64,000 nt of DNA, taken from NCBI GenBank assembly GCA_021234155.1, contig JAJEKV010000005.1, positions 16,850,089-16,914,088 of the forward strand, in the 5' to 3' direction. Positions 1 through 13,300 of this stretch are shown in pieces; the stretch's first letter is position 1, and every line of letters starts with the position of its first letter. This DNA is from Isoetes taiwanensis. Its lineage: Eukaryota > Streptophyta > Lycopodiopsida > Isoetales > Isoetaceae. The notes below the pieces were generated by a model, which saw only the letters and a list, made by a program, of their open reading frames with translations, was not told the origin of the DNA and ran no database searches. A program made the position numbers and the translations under genes.

Positions 1-3000
1 TTCAGCCGCCTTAATCTTTCACCAGTTGCACGTGCTTCTAATAAGGAAACATATATGGGGACCTAACACCGCCCCTTGGGTTTTTTATGCCTAAAATACT
101 ATAATGCGCTTAGGGTGTTATCAATGGCGGCTCATAAACACCCTCGAGCAGTATTAGGAGATAATGCCTCGCCTCGTGCATGGGAATAATTGGACACATG
201 GCTGTAATGGCTCAGCGTGTCAAGACAGCACCGGGCATTTTGGCCATGGCCATTTGCCCTTGAATTTTATTCCCATAACGCCCTCGTCACTGCCAAGAGC
301 CCACCCCATCCCACTCCTAGAATTTGCATGTTGAAAAGAGCTCAAATGCCTCATTGGAAAGACATATAAAATCCAATCAGCAAAATTCCATGCGGTCGTA
401 TCCCAGTAATAAGGCATCCCAATAAACACTTCATAAGAATCACGTACATTTTGACATCTACCACACAATGTTAATCAAGGCATTGTTGAGAACAACATCC
501 GAATGGCATTGAAACAATTGCAACCCGAAGACTAGATTGAGGGAATTTCGAGATACCCCACAATAAAGGCCTCATATCTACATTAGTGAAACAACGCTAT
601 TTACAAAGAAGAACCAATAAAGGCTCAACCCCGATCTTTTTTCCGCTTTTTAACAGCATGTAACACATTAAAAAGCACTGACCAGTCATTTTCAACACAT
701 CTCGCCTTTTTCGCTTATAATGAAGAATCTATACCCAAGGTGTTCCCGTGCTGCCAAAAATTCTCCCTTTGTCATAGGTTTCGTCGTCGAAGGTCTCAAT
801 GGGCATTTCATCTCAGAGAAATATATCTCATCTCAATAGTTCGATCCAGAACTTTCTCACGGGTGTAGTGGTGATGAATTGAGATATGCTAGACCTTTCT
901 ATAATGTAATTGGATTTTCATCAAGACAATGCTACTTTTTGTTATCATTGTGATACCGCTTGGCTCAGCTTTGACCATAACCGATCTCTGCTAGGAACCC
1001 GCTTTTAACCATGTTGTTTCTCTCACTACTGTAGATGTAGCCATGTACTCCGGGCCACACGCAGGACAAAGCCACCGGATGTTTTGCTTACAAATTAGTC
1101 CAAGCCATCATAGCTCCATGTAACATCAGCCACGTAATCCGTTGTTGATCTTCTACTATCCTCGATCTCCCCCCAATCGTGATCTACAAAGGAGACAAAA
1201 GGCGAACCCGGAAGGATAGTTTGTGTCCGGACCATATCTCAAACCCATATTTGCGGACCAAGAAGATATCGACAATCCTCTTGACAAAGATTCCAATGCT
1301 CTAGACCTGATTATGCATGAACCTCGCTAACCATACCCTCACGCTTGGGCAATGTCCAAATTTTGTACTTAACCAAACCATCGTGCATTAAGAAGCCAAC
1401 AAACATTTCAGAGGGTACTCGTGACATATAACCGATTGTTCTTCCTTGGTTTTGGAGCCATGTCCAAACTCACCGACAATTCAAAGTCAGCAGTGTCTCC
1501 TTGATCACACAATTTTCCATGTGCACAACTTAAGAATGGCTTGCTCTTGATGAATGAGCAAAGTGCGCTTCAATCTATCCCCTATTACAATTTGAAGCCC
1601 TAAACAGTTCCAGATTCACCCAAATCGGGCATTTGAAACTCAAAGATGAAGTGCCCTTTTTTATGTCAAGAACTCCCGCCATACCTTTACTCGACAAAAT
1701 GATCAAATCCATCCATGTATATACTATCACCATTGCAATTTTATTATCCATCCATCTCATAGTAGATACATTTCGCTTCTCTGTACATCTTTCAAAACAA
1801 AGCCGCCTAAAAAAATGTATCCGGGCCCCGAGATACCACGTGGGCTTTGCTTCAATCCATACAAGGCCCGCTAAGCTTACATACATTCCCTTCTCCCTGG
1901 TCAAACCTTCCGTTGTCTCATAAAAATCTCTTCCTCGCCAAATACCCATTTAAAATGCGGTCTTGACATCCATCCGGGTGGATTTCAAGTTTTCTTGGCT
2001 GCTATTGCCAATAAAGTTCGAATTGATGTCATCTTAGCAACCGTGAGAACGTTTCATCAAAAATCTATCCCTTGTTGCCGAGAACCTTGTGCCACCTCAA
2101 ATGAAATGCTCGACAATCGCGTAACCGATCCATCTCCAGCTTGTTTAATTTTGAACACCCAACGACATCCAACCGCTTTCCGCCCTATGGGAGATCAACA
2201 AGCTCCCAAGCTCGTATCTCATAGCTCCAATCTCTTCATGCATAGCTTTCTTCCGTGGTGCTCGGGAATCCGGTCCATGGATTGCTTCCTGAACTGTTAA
2301 TGGCTCCAAAAATTCTGATTGAAAACATTCTGCAACACACTTTTCTTCAAAATCTTCTTGCCACCAGTAACCATGTTGCCTTTCAACCACGATTTCCACA
2401 TGCATAGCTTCGCCCCATGCCGCAGACTGATCTTGTTTCCACCCAAACCACTTTTGAGTGGGATGATGCCCATCGAAGACTCCTCCTCGGGCCGTGAGGA
2501 GGTGTTTTCGCTTGAAGAACCGGGCTGCGGCATGTGTCTAGATGCCTACCGAGACTCCATGTGGTGACCGCGGAGATCCGTTCTTGAGCATTAATCGAAT
2601 CGCTGATTGTTTCTTGCCTTGCTTTGGCATGATTCTTCTTTGCATGTCCAACACAACACCATTTGCTCTTGAAATAGATCCTTCTCTTCATCTTCGGCGG
2701 TGATTGCTCGTTCGCTACCGGTGTGACGTTCAAAGACAAGATACCATCCCGTGACGATAATCGCATCGTGCTCACACGCCGCACACGCCCACCCAACCGA
2801 CGGGTACGCAGCGCAAACGTGAGTAGCCCTAGGGGCAACTTACTGGGTATGTGCATTTCTTATTAATGTGCACATGCACATTTATTGCGTGCACACATTT
2901 GCATGTGGGCACATTTAGGTGCAATAATTTCCCCCACAGTAGGCACATTTGGCCACCCAGCTAAAGGCATTCCATTTCCAATTATCCCACATGCCTAAAG

Positions 3001-5378
3001 GGATAATTGGAAACCCTAAGCCCCAACCCTTGCCTATTTAAGCAGGAGAACCCTAACTTCTGCCCATTTTCGCTCCTAGGGTTTTAGAGCCTCGCTTTTG
3101 GTCGCCTAGGAGTCAAAATCAGCCCCCGCACTGGCCCGAGAGAATGGCACCATCTTTCCCTAGTGATTCGGAAAGCCTCAAAAGAGGGGATGGTCAACCT
3201 CAGTCGAGAGCAACTCATGGATCAGGGATGTAGTTTCCATTTAATGGTCCAAACCATTTTCCCTACCATTGTATCGAGGGTTTAGCCTATTAAATCGCTT
3301 TTTAGCAGCTATCTAGATCTTAGAGATGAGTAGATACGAACCAAAGAACCTAACTCTATGATATAGATTAGATCTATGTTCTTTAGTTCTTCTCAGGATG
3401 TATATGGATGATGTATCTCTCAGAACCCTTGTATTGGGAAGGGTAGAGACTTCCAAGCTTGGTAGTAGATGCTCCTAGATTAGCCTCCCCAGCACACCAT
3501 AGATCTCGCCTCGCAGGCCAAGAGCCACACCGTTGTGGTGAAGGGGCCGTGACCGCTGAGAAGGAGGTTCGTGTTCTCGACTCTTGAATCCATCCCTCCT
3601 CGGGTGTGTATAACCTACCGTGGGATCATCGGGTGGGATTCGTCTAATGGCTTACCAATCGGTGCGTGGGTAGCGTACGGGCCTCGACACCCTCGCGGAA
3701 GTGGTGCTCCGCCACTTTCCGGGAGCTCAACACACGGTAAGGCCCTCTAGTCACTCTGGAGTCACATGTGACTGAGGGGAGGATCCCACCGCCTACCTGA
3801 ACCCGGATGATGACCTTGAATAGCCCTTTCCGGGCGCAACCCCGCTGGCTACAGTCCCATCATCTTCAACCTACCGCAGCAGTACGTGAGGGCTGATGGG
3901 AGTGGACAACCCAATGCCATACTCTTATGCCACCAACCATTGCCATGAATTCTCACCAAGAATGAACTTCCTGAGACCCAGGTCGGGCCGTACCATCCCT
4001 TTGAGTCTCCAGCCTTGCAGGGATTCCCCATGTGATGTGCTTCATCTTGTCTATGGTGGGAGAATCATCCTTCTGATGGTCATGATGTTGATGTGTATGT
4101 ACTCATCGACATGTATGCTTACGCTCTCGCTAGCCTAGGGTAGGCCCTCGAGGGAGCATTGTGGTAAAGGACCTTCTCATTCTTCCCACCGAACTCTTCT
4201 GCTGCGTTGATAATGCGGAGGGCCCTATATTAGCATGGAGCCGTATGGGGATGAACTCCTGCTTGTATACTCAGGAGTGCACCATATATGAGTAGGGGAC
4301 GCCACACCGAACTCATCAAATTGAACGCTACTACTTTTGACAATTTTTCCGTCCGTACATCATAATTCAGATCCCTTTCCTGTCGGCAATATCCAACAAA
4401 TATACAATCACGCCTCGGATTTTGTTGCCAATTTAGCTTCGACTTCCTCGAATAAAAGGCATGCCATGCATCCAAAACACCCTTATTTCCCACGCGAAGC
4501 TTCACCACTCCACATTTCCCTCTGTGTTTTCCCCTTTTAACAGCCTACGCTTGGAGCCCTATCATTTTGAAGAAAGCACGTCAGCACGCTTCTCCCCAAA
4601 AATGAATTCACTTCTGCCCACCTCAACAGTTAATGCACACACTTTTCACAAGCATGATCTCTCGGGGCCACTCCATTCTCGGGCTTATATTTTTTCAAGT
4701 AAGGATTTAATAACCGCTTCTTTCATACTCTATTCAAGCACTTGTTGAATTCCTTAGGACACAAAATCTACCCATTGCTGCCAACACCGCCCGGGCCTCC
4801 TTTTCTACTTGTTTCACCCCATGTTTTGAAGATTTTCAATACTTCATTCTTTTTATGAAGCAAAAACAAATGATTTTCTAGAAAAATCGCCCACCAAACT
4901 AGGAAATATTGAGCTTTACCTATGATAGCACCGGGCATGCCCACTCGTATCTCAGATGCACCAACCTGAGGATACGTAGTGGCCCTTAGTAATTTGCCTC
5001 TTTGATTTTTGATGATGCTTGCTCAACATACACCCTTCACATAAACCCAATGGACCTTTGAATATGTCACTAATTCCTCAACACCATATCTTGTTGTATC
5101 ACCATTGATTTATCTTGGATTTATGTGTCCCAACCTTTCTATGCCATTACCTCAGATCATTACTTGCTAAAGAGCTAATTAAAGCATCTTTGCAACTTTG
5201 TCCTCTCTCACAACAATTTGTACAGATATCTCACACTCCACTACCTCTTCCCAATACTCTCTTCACCATGAGCGCACTGTGCTTTTTCGAATAATGCATC
5301 CACCCAACATCGCCTGTTCCGGATAAATGACACTCAAAGACGTGGAAGCTTGGGCACATATAACACATTTTTAAGATC
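1..5378 (-). mobile_element. Ty1/copia retrotransposon copy 1, decayed, cut by window edge
   Basis: This is the first of two copies of one copia family. It reads on the minus strand, with pre-integrase near 5.3-4.9 kb, integrase tail near 4.6-4.2 kb, and RT/RNase H from 2.8 kb to the window start. It aligns along its whole length with 9064-14451, and homology stops abruptly at about 5378, inside the pre-integrase region. Conserved pieces include the KLNWQQNP stretch (4230-4508) and the linker DSINAQE (2383-2856). Reading frames break every 100-250 bases relative to copy 2. No LTR can be delimited, because the RNase H end runs off the window. Both copies carry the same nested LTR-like segment. 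The family assignment rests on copy 2, which is better preserved. Confidence 0.8.
2838..4230 (+). mobile_element. LTR-like segment nested in copia copy 1
   Basis: About 1.4 kb separates the integrase tail from the RT linker of the copia copy and has no copia coding sense. Reading on the plus strand it has a TATA-like tatttaag at 3034-3042, followed by 'aaccctaa' and 'tagggtttt' boxes, as in a plant LTR U3/R junction. A self-complementary run of gtgcacatgcac type lies near the left edge. The same segment occurs at the same place in copia copy 2. Exact borders and target duplication are not resolved, so the coordinates are approximate to about 15 bases. It could be a solo LTR or another nested non-coding element. 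Confidence 0.45.
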
Positions 5379-8300
5379 TGTATTGCTTCGTTGTGGTAAG
5401 AGTAATATATGAACCCAAAAATATAGGCGATGGTTTCACCTGGACTTCCCCCTGGAAACTTGGTAGGGGTTTTTTAGCGGGTGAAACTAATCTGGTTTCA
5501 GTGGGAAACTTGATATAGTTTCTATGGAACTAGATTAGGTTTCTTTTGAGGTTTCCTGGATACTACATTAGGTTTCCTTTGTTCAAAAACTATATAAAAA
5601 GTTTCCAATTGGGAAACCCAATGGAAACCCTATAATCTTTTTTTTCATTTTGAAAGTAAAACAAAGGAGTCTATACTTTCGTGTAAGATCGTGTGGCACA
5701 TGTCTAAGATCATTATAGCAAATGCATTAAATGGCGTCTTTTTAGCCTGGGAAGAACGCGCATGGCATTTTCAATTTGAGCATGGAAACTATATAAGGTT
5801 TCAAAGATGTCCCAGGTCACGAGGGCATAAGGATCACCAAAGGCAGAATGAGAAATACCTTTTTTTGTGTGCCTACTAGATGTTTCTAGTATATCTCGCT
5901 ACTTGTTATGATATTGATTTTTCCCTAGTGACAATATATCTTTGGACCAAATTGGTGCTATGGTGCATACAGATTGAGACTTGTGAATTTGAAATGCCAA
6001 TGTTGGAGTTTCTACATGATGGCTTTTCCTACGTTACATGATGCCTTAGTAGGCCCTGAGTGGCAATGGCTATGGCTGTAGAGTTTTGATGGGTGTTGCC
6101 CAAGGTCTTCAAACGACTCAAAAATTAATGTAAAGAGGCTGCCCAAGTGTGCCCATGTTGCCGCGTTGCATATCTTACTTAGCATTGTTCCTAGTATGCA
6201 TGCTACTTGTTAGCCAAATATGAAAAGTTTTTCCTAGTGATAATATATCTTTGGATCAAATTAGATTGCCAAGATACAAGATTGACCTTTTTAGTTCTTT
6301 GTGTTGGCTTTTCCTACGTTTGCTACATGATGCCTAGTAGGCGCCTAGTGGCAATGCCCGAGTTTTTGATGGGTGTTGCCCAAAAGGTCTTCTACTCAAA
6401 ATTAATGTAAAGAGGTCGCCATAACTATTTCTCCAAGGCAAACACAGCCACTTTTTTTTGTGCTATATACCTTGATCCAATACCATTATGGTTTTAAAGA
6501 GTATATGCAATGGTTTTATTGTATATGCAAGTCAGCTATTTGCTTCTCTTACACATCGGAGTAGCGTAATAGTTTTCCTTTAGGGAATAAATCGGGGCGA
6601 TCCGGGCTCTCAAGAGTTCTTTATTAGAGCAATGAGATTGGACCATAGGTTTGCAAAGATACAAACTAAGAAGCTTTAACTAGGTAAATACCTCATTGTT
6701 ACCATTTCTACACTTATTGCTTGTTATTTTGCCTTAGCAAATTGGAAAAACATTTTTCCTTTGTCATAGCTTGTTGTCGAAAAACATTTTTCTTCTCCGC
6801 CAAAATGTGGCTCTCCTCTCCATCTTTATGAATGGAGGCCGATGGATGCTTTACCGGTACTATAGAAGGTCTTACGGCGAGAACTACTCTAGATTGACTC
6901 AATACATGCAATGTCCTGAATAATTTTTTCCATAAGTTATCGCTTCATATGTCGATCCGGCCCCTTTCTTGGTCTGAGCGGCATGCAAATGCAAATGCTT
7001 ACGGGTTAAAGTTTCATACGGGACTTGTTTTTGCTTGAACGGCATGATACTACTATGACGCTCTAGAAGTTAAGTTTACCTTTTCAAGATATTGATCCAC
7101 TTCCAATCTCGGTTTTTCTTGATAAAAATATGGCTGTGTATATCCATTTGCATATGGATTCATTGCTAAAATATGGAGCATGCTTCAAAAAGAAAGTGTG
7201 GTGCTACAAGGGTGGCGGTGTCTTCTTGTTATCAAATGACATACACCATCTTTGAAATTTTGACAAGGCTATGGCGAAGTATCAAAAGCGTTCCTCGTTC
7301 ACGATACTCAAATGCAAGAAGAAGATGTTGGAGTTACGATTCTACGAATAACAAGGTAATGCAATGCATTTTCATATTATCAAAGAATCTTGCGGTAGCT
7401 AGTGAAGCTCATAGTCTCCTGGAGCTTAAATACGAAGATGAATTCATATTCTTGGACCAAATCTGATCTTGGGTAAAAGGTTTGATCAACGAATTGCTTT
7501 GATTTTTTCGAGATGAAAACATTTTTGAATCATTGATTCTTGTAAACTTATTTGCATTATGTTACGTGCAAATATATGATCTTAATTCTCTGTTTCTCTT
7601 TGTACTTAAACTAAGTTTATTTCTTACCATGCTCATTTTAATCTTTGAGGGCAAAAGGCTTTACATTAGGTGATGGGTTGACAACCGAGAAGCCTAAGGT
7701 ACCTTACAGCCCTTGCATCTTTACCCTTTTAGGGCTAATGATGTATTGATTGGCTGCAGTACGGGCTTCTCTTCTTAATGTATACCTTTTGTTCATAGAG
7801 ACTTAGGTGGTAGGGAACTTTAACCTTGATGATGATTTGGATCAAAGAATAACTAAAGTTGAAGAAATGACTCCAAGAAATAAAGTCTTTAGTTCCTTTT
7901 GGAATTGGAGGCGGAGGTTTACATGTTGTATTTGTACTCTTTAATACGATGCCAATGTAATCTGCTACATATTGCTTTTTCTTGTTACAAATGGCTTTTG
8001 ACATTTTTGCATACTCTAAAATTGGGTATTCAGGCTAGTAACAAACAGCGGCCTATTTATAAGCATGTTTTTATTATGTTTGTACTTTCGAACGCTTTAT
8101 TAATCAGGTCTTAAAAGTTTAGAGTACAAGTTGCACAACATTTTTAGTTGTCACATTTTGGCCTTGGGCTCTTCTTGCGGAAATACATTATAGTTATGAT
8201 GTTAGCTCTGAAATTTGAATGTTACCAGTCATTGGATACTATTCTTGTATGCTTTACATATATTGCATATATTCCATTGAACATATGTTTCAATGCTAGT

Positions 8301-9063
8301 TGATACTCAAACTTGCTTGTGGTAAAAATGTTCAGGATTTTTGTAATTGTACACCAAGGAAAGGTATGTTATATGATAACGTAGATGTTTGTATACCGGA
8401 AAGGATGGTACCATCTAGGACTTAGCGGTTCTTGTATGGCCGGATAAGGCAAATGGGGATTGACCAATCTGATGTTTGTGCTAGTATAGACTAGTTCAAG
8501 CCGGTTTTCATGACACTTACGTGCATTGGTCTTACCGTCTTTGCCAAACTTTCTTGGTAGGGCTTTTAGCGGGGTGCTTTCTTTAAGATTTTGAGTAACT
8601 ATTATGCTCTATTTACTTAAATGCAAGTTTTACCTCATGTGGCATTGGTAAATCACGGGGTTATATTGTTAATCAAGTAGAGCCAAAGTTCAAGATGATC
8701 ATTCCTACTTGGTATGGTGAACTAATGAACTGGGAACATGAAAAAAATTGGAACCACAGCCATGGATCTTATAGAATTTTGTCAAAGCCCTTTTTTTAAA
8801 TTACGGATAAAGAACACCGGGAATAAGACTTGAAGGTAATTTTTGATGAATTTTATGATTGGAATAACATATTGCACAAATTTTAATATTGGTGTTTTTG
8901 AGAAAATTGGAATACTTTCGAAGCACATTATATGGCATCCTACTTGGAATCCAGAACTAGTGAGTACTAGTGCGCACTTGCTAAACATGGTAATAAGGAC
9001 TTACGACTTCCTACGCACATGCTGAACATGGCACCTACGACTTCCTCCGACTCAAAGCCATTC
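5379..9063. other. Gene-poor spacer between the two copia copies
   Basis: No intact gene is visible here. At 5440-5635 there is a cluster of gtttc/gaaac words with short hairpins. A tandem duplication lies at about 5900-6420 and is listed separately. Around 7180-7340 the plus strand has a short exon-like stretch (AMAKYQKRSSF, KCKKKMLELRFYE in one frame) ending at a plausible donor caag|gtaatg. It has an internal stop and I recognise no family, so it is at best a gene relic. The remainder is AT-rich without clear structure. Confidence 0.5.
5900..6420. repeat. Tandem duplication, two units of about 220-260 bp
   Basis: Two adjacent units share, in the same order, 'ttttccctagtgacaatat'-type text, 'atctttggaccaaatt', 'ggcttttcctacgtt', 'acatgatgcctagtagg', 'gatgggtgttgcccaa' and 'aattaatgtaaagagg'. 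The first unit runs from about 5900 to 6155 and the second from about 6205 to 6420. They differ by several small indels. No protein is conserved between them, so this is a local DNA duplication rather than a repeated exon. Confidence 0.7.
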
Positions 9064-9147
9064 TGAACAATGCAATCATGCCATGATCTAGCCTGCCCTA
9101 ATCTTTCACTAGTTGCACGTGCTTCTAATAAGGAAACATATATGGGA

Positions 9148-9249
9148 CCTTAACACCCTGCTCCTTGGGTTTTTATGCCTAAAACAGTCATAATGCGCTA
9201 GGGTGTTATCACGAAGGCTCATAAACACCCTCGGAGCAGGGTGTTAAGG
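9148..9249. repeat. Long hairpin, perfect 17-bp outer arms
   Basis: The arms at 9148-9164 and 9233-9249 (CCTTAACACCCTGCTCC and its exact complement) are perfectly complementary. Pairing continues inward imperfectly (ttgggtttttatgcc against ggctcataaacaccctcgg), so a roughly 100-nt foldback with about 35-nt arms can form. The equivalent place in copia copy 1 (about 61-155) keeps the text but has lost most pairing. The foldback could be a mini-MITE with TTAA-like borders, a stem-loop at a retrotransposon terminus, or a small-RNA precursor-like fold. Confidence 0.75.
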
Positions 9250-9277
9250 GAGATAATGCCCTGGCCCTCAGGCGTTA

Positions 9278-9378
9278 ATGGGAATAAAATTCGCGGGTAA
9301 TATGGCCATGGCCAAAATGGCCGTGTGTGAAGGCGCCTGTCATTGGCCATGGCCATATTATTTGAATTTTATTCCCAT
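9278..9378. repeat. Long hairpin, perfect 15-bp plus 18-bp arms
   Basis: There are two perfectly paired blocks. 9278-9292 pairs with 9364-9378 (ATGGGAATAAAATTC), and 9298-9315 pairs with 9343-9360 (TAATATGGCCATGGCCAA). The blocks are separated only by a 5/3-nt bulge, leaving a 27-nt loop. The foldback lies 28 bases from the previous hairpin. In copia copy 1 the matching region (about 182-278) retains only the right arm. No coding sense is apparent. Confidence 0.8.
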
Positions 9379-9399
9379 AACCCTCCCTCGTCACGGCGT

Positions 9400-11880
9400 T
9401 ATCTACCCCATCCCCACTCCCTAGAATTTGCATGTTGAAAGAGCTCAAATGCCTGATTGGAAAGACATATAAAATCCAATCAGCAAATTCCATGCGGTCG
9501 TATCCCAGTAATAAGGCATCCCAATAAACACTTCATAAGAATCACGTACATTTTGACATCTACCACACAATGTTAATCAAGGCATTGTTGAGAACAACAT
9601 CCGAATGGCATTTGAAACAATTGCAACCGAGAAGCAGGGTGTGGAATACGAATACCCGTTAATAAGGGCCTCATATCTATTAATAGAAACAACGTTATTC
9701 TGACAAGAACCAATAAAGGCTCACCGAGATCTTTTTTCCTTTTTAACGAGATGCAACACATTAAAGCGAGAATCTCGGTCATTATTTCAACACATCTCCT
9801 TTAAATTATAATGAAGAATCTATACCCAAGGTGTGTTCCCGTATGCCAAAATTTCTCCCTTGTCATAGGTTTTAAGTCGAAGGTCTGCGGCATTTCATCG
9901 TAGAGAAATATATCTCATCTCAATAGTTCGATCGAACTTTCTCCGCGTGTAGTGGTGATGAATTGAGATATGCTTAGACCTTCTATAATGTCTTTGGATT
10001 TTTACTGTCAAGACAATGCTACTTTTGTTATTTTGTAGATAGCAGTTGGCTCGACTTGACCATAACCGATCCTGCTAGGAACCGCTTTAACCATGTTGTT
10101 TCTCTCACTCACGTAGATGTAGCCATGTACTCCCGCCTCACCGCGAGGACAAAGCCATCGATGTTTGCTTCTGACTGGTCCAAGTTCTTTGCGCTCCATG
10201 TAACATCACCACGAGAATCCGTTGTTGATCTTCTACTATCACGATCTCCCCAATGCATCTACAAAGGAGACAAGGCGAATCAAGGATAGTTTGTGTCCGG
10301 GACCATATCTCAAACCCATATTTGGTACCACGAAGATGTCGACAATCCTCTTGACAACATTCCAATGCTCTAGACACAGATTATGCATGAACACGCTAAC
10401 CATACCTCTTGCTTGGGCAATGTCGGTCTTGTACTAACCATCACGTGCATTAAAAGCCAACAACATTTCTGCGTAGGGTACACTGTGACATAGCGGATTG
10501 TTCTTCCTTGGTTTTGGAGCCATGTCCAAACTTCGGCCGACAATTCAAAGCTGCGGGTGTCTCCTTGATCACACAATTTTCCATGTGCACAACTTAAGAA
10601 TGGCTTGCTCTTGATGAATGAGCAAAGTCTTCAATCTATCCCCGACAATTTGAAGCCCTAAACAGTGCGTATCTCACCCAAATCGGGTCATTTGAAACTT
10701 CGGCATGAAAGTGCCCTTTTTATGTCAAGAACTCACATACATACCTTTTACTGACAATGATCAAATCATCCATGTATACTATCACCATTGCAATTTTATT
10801 ATCGTCATCTGCGTATACATTTTAATTCGATTGGTACATCTTGAAAACCAAGGCGCCCTAAAAATGTATCCGGTCCCGAGATACCAAATGCGTGGGCTTT
10901 GCTTCAATCCATACAAGGCCGGCAAGCTTACATACATTCCCTAATTCCTGGTCAAAACCTTCCGTTGTCTCATAAAAATCTCTTACGCCAAATACCCATT
11001 TAAAAATGCGGTCTTGACATCCATCTGGTGGATTTCAAGGTTTTCTTGGGCTGCTATTGCCAATAAAGTTCGAATTGATGTCATCTTAGCAACTGGTGAG
11101 AACGTTTCATCAAAATCTATCCCTTGTTGCTGAGAGAATCCTTGTGCCACCAAGTAGAGCTCGTCTGGTCTGGCCCGATCCATCTCGGCTTGTTTAATTT
11201 TGAACACCCAGCGACATCCAAGCGCTTTCCGGCCGGTGGGGGAGATCAACAAGCTCCCAAGCTTCAGTCATCTGCATAGCTCCAATCTCTTCATGCATAG
11301 CTTTCTTCCAGTGCTCAGAATCCGGTCCATGGATTGCTTCCTGAACTGTTAATGGCTCCAAAAATTCTGATTGAAAACATTCTGCAACACACTTTTCTTC
11401 AAAATCTTCTTGCCACCAGTAACCATGTTGCCTTTCAACCACGATTTCCACATGCATAAGCGCCAATCTGCGGATCTGTGATCTTGCTTCCCACTCCAAC
11501 CACTTTTTGAGTGGGATGATGCCGGAAGACTCCTCCTCCACCGCGGAGGAGGTGTTTTAACTGAAGAACTGGCGTGCATGTGTCTAGATGCCGGCTGAGA
11601 CTCCATGTGGTGACCGTGAGACTGTTCTTGAGCATTAATCGAATCAGTGATTGTTTCTTGCCTTGCTTCAGGGCATGATTCTTCTTGCATGTCTAACACA
11701 ACACCATTTGCTCTTGGAAATAGATCCTTCTCTTCATCTTAAAAGTGATTGCTGGATTACGCTACCCGGTGTGATCGTTCCGGCCGCGGTTATACCATCC
11801 CGGGGGCGATATCGCATGCGTAAATCACGCAGCGTTACGCCACTCAAGCGGCGTGTACCGCGGCGTGTAGCGGTGGAGTA
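9400..11880 (-). pseudogene. Copia copy 2 reverse transcriptase and RNase H, frameshifted
   Basis: This encodes the RT/RNase H part of the copia polyprotein. The best frame, 11252-10983, reads RWVFKIKQ, VAQGFSQQQGIDFDETFSP, VKMTSIRTLLAIAA and MDVKTAFLNG, the textbook copia RT N-terminal block. The catalytic motif is present as YMDD, encoded at 10776-10765 on the minus strand. Further on, GTKYGLRY-type text near 10330-10290 marks the RT/RNase H connection. The linker upstream (11699-11349) holds DSINAQE and VQEAIHGPDS. At least five frame changes are needed, so no single protein can be made from the sequence as given. Many of the breaks sit at CAG/CTG sites and may be sequencing artefacts. Confidence 0.8.
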
Positions 11881-11887
11881 GCCCCAG

Positions 11888-13300
11888 GGGCAACTTTTTG
11901 GGTATGTGCATTTCTTATTAATGTGCACATGCACATTTATTAAGGTGCACACATTTCCATAATGGGCACATTTAGGTCACACATTCCATGTAGGCACATT
12001 TGGCCACCTAGCCATTAAAGGCAGTGGGCCCATTTCCAACCATCCCACATGCCTAAAGGGATAATTGGAAACCCTAAGCCCCAACCCTTGCCTATTTAAG
12101 TAGGAGAACCCTAACTTGCCCATTTTCGTTCCTAGGGTTTTAGAGCTCTGTTTTGGTCATCTAGGAGTCAAAACCGCCTCCCGGACTCAGCCACGAGAGA
12201 ATGGCACCATTAGTTTCCCTTTGATCTCGGCGGTTCGGTGGGATGGTCGAACTTTCGGTGAGGAGGAGCAACTCATGGATCGGGTATGTAGTCGATTTAA
12301 TGGTCTAAACCATTTTCCGGTCATTGTATCGGTAGGTTTAGCCTATTAAATCGCCTTTAGCGACTATCTAGATCTCTAGATGAGTGAATACAGGACTCTA
12401 ACTAAAGAACCTAACTCTATGATATAGATTAGATCTATGTTCTTTAGTTCTTACGTGATATATATGGATGATGTATCTCTGTGAACTCCTTGTATTGGGA
12501 AGGGGTAGAGACTTCAAGCTTGGTAGTAGATGCTCCTAGATTAGCCTCTCTAGCACACCATAGATTCGGCTGTGTACAAAGAGCCACACCTGGTTTGTGG
12601 GTGAAGGGGCGGCGGTGAGAAGGAGGTTCGTGTTCGACTCTTGAGCGATCCCTCGGTGTGTAAGGCCTCTACAGGGATCATTGTGACTAGGTCTAATGGC
12701 TTACCACCGAGTGTGGGTAAGGCATGGGCTCGACACCCGTGAAGTGGTGTTCATGACTTTCCCAAAGGGTTCCCGTCGAATCTGGCGTTGGCCCTCTAGT
12801 CACCTTAGTCGGCATGTAGATCTGCGGAGGGAGTGATCCCACGCCCATGGGCCCAGGATGATGACCCGGGGAATAGCCCATACGGCTATGCATCCCATGG
12901 CTTCTGATCGGGTCCCAACACTTTTCAACCTACTCGCAAAATGCACGGAGGCGGATGGAGTGGACAACCCAATGCCATGTTCTTATGCCCGCCAAATCCA
13001 TTGCCATGAATTAAATGCGCAATGAACTCGGAGACAAGCCGTCGGTCATCCCTTTGAGTCTCCAGCCTTGGGTAGGATTCCCCATGTGATGTCTTGATCT
13101 TTGTCTATCACGATATGTGGAGGACCATCCTTCCATTGATGGTCATATGATGTTGATGTATGTACTCTTTTGACATGTATGTTTACGCTTCGCGCATGAC
13201 TAGGTAGGCCCCCGAGGGAGCGAGGTAAAGGACCCCTTCATTCTTCCCACTTTGGAACTCTTCAAGGTTACGGTGATACGTGGAAGGGCCCTATATTAGC
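11888..13300 (+). mobile_element. LTR-like segment nested in copia copy 2
   Basis: This is the counterpart of the 2838-4230 segment, again lying between the integrase tail and the RT linker. It has a TATA-like tatttaag at 12093-12100, adjacent 'aaccctaa' and 'tagggtttt' boxes, and similar text throughout. No copia coding sense is present and the insertion sits at the same point as in copy 1. This means the copia was already composite when it was copied or duplicated. The borders are approximate. Confidence 0.45.
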
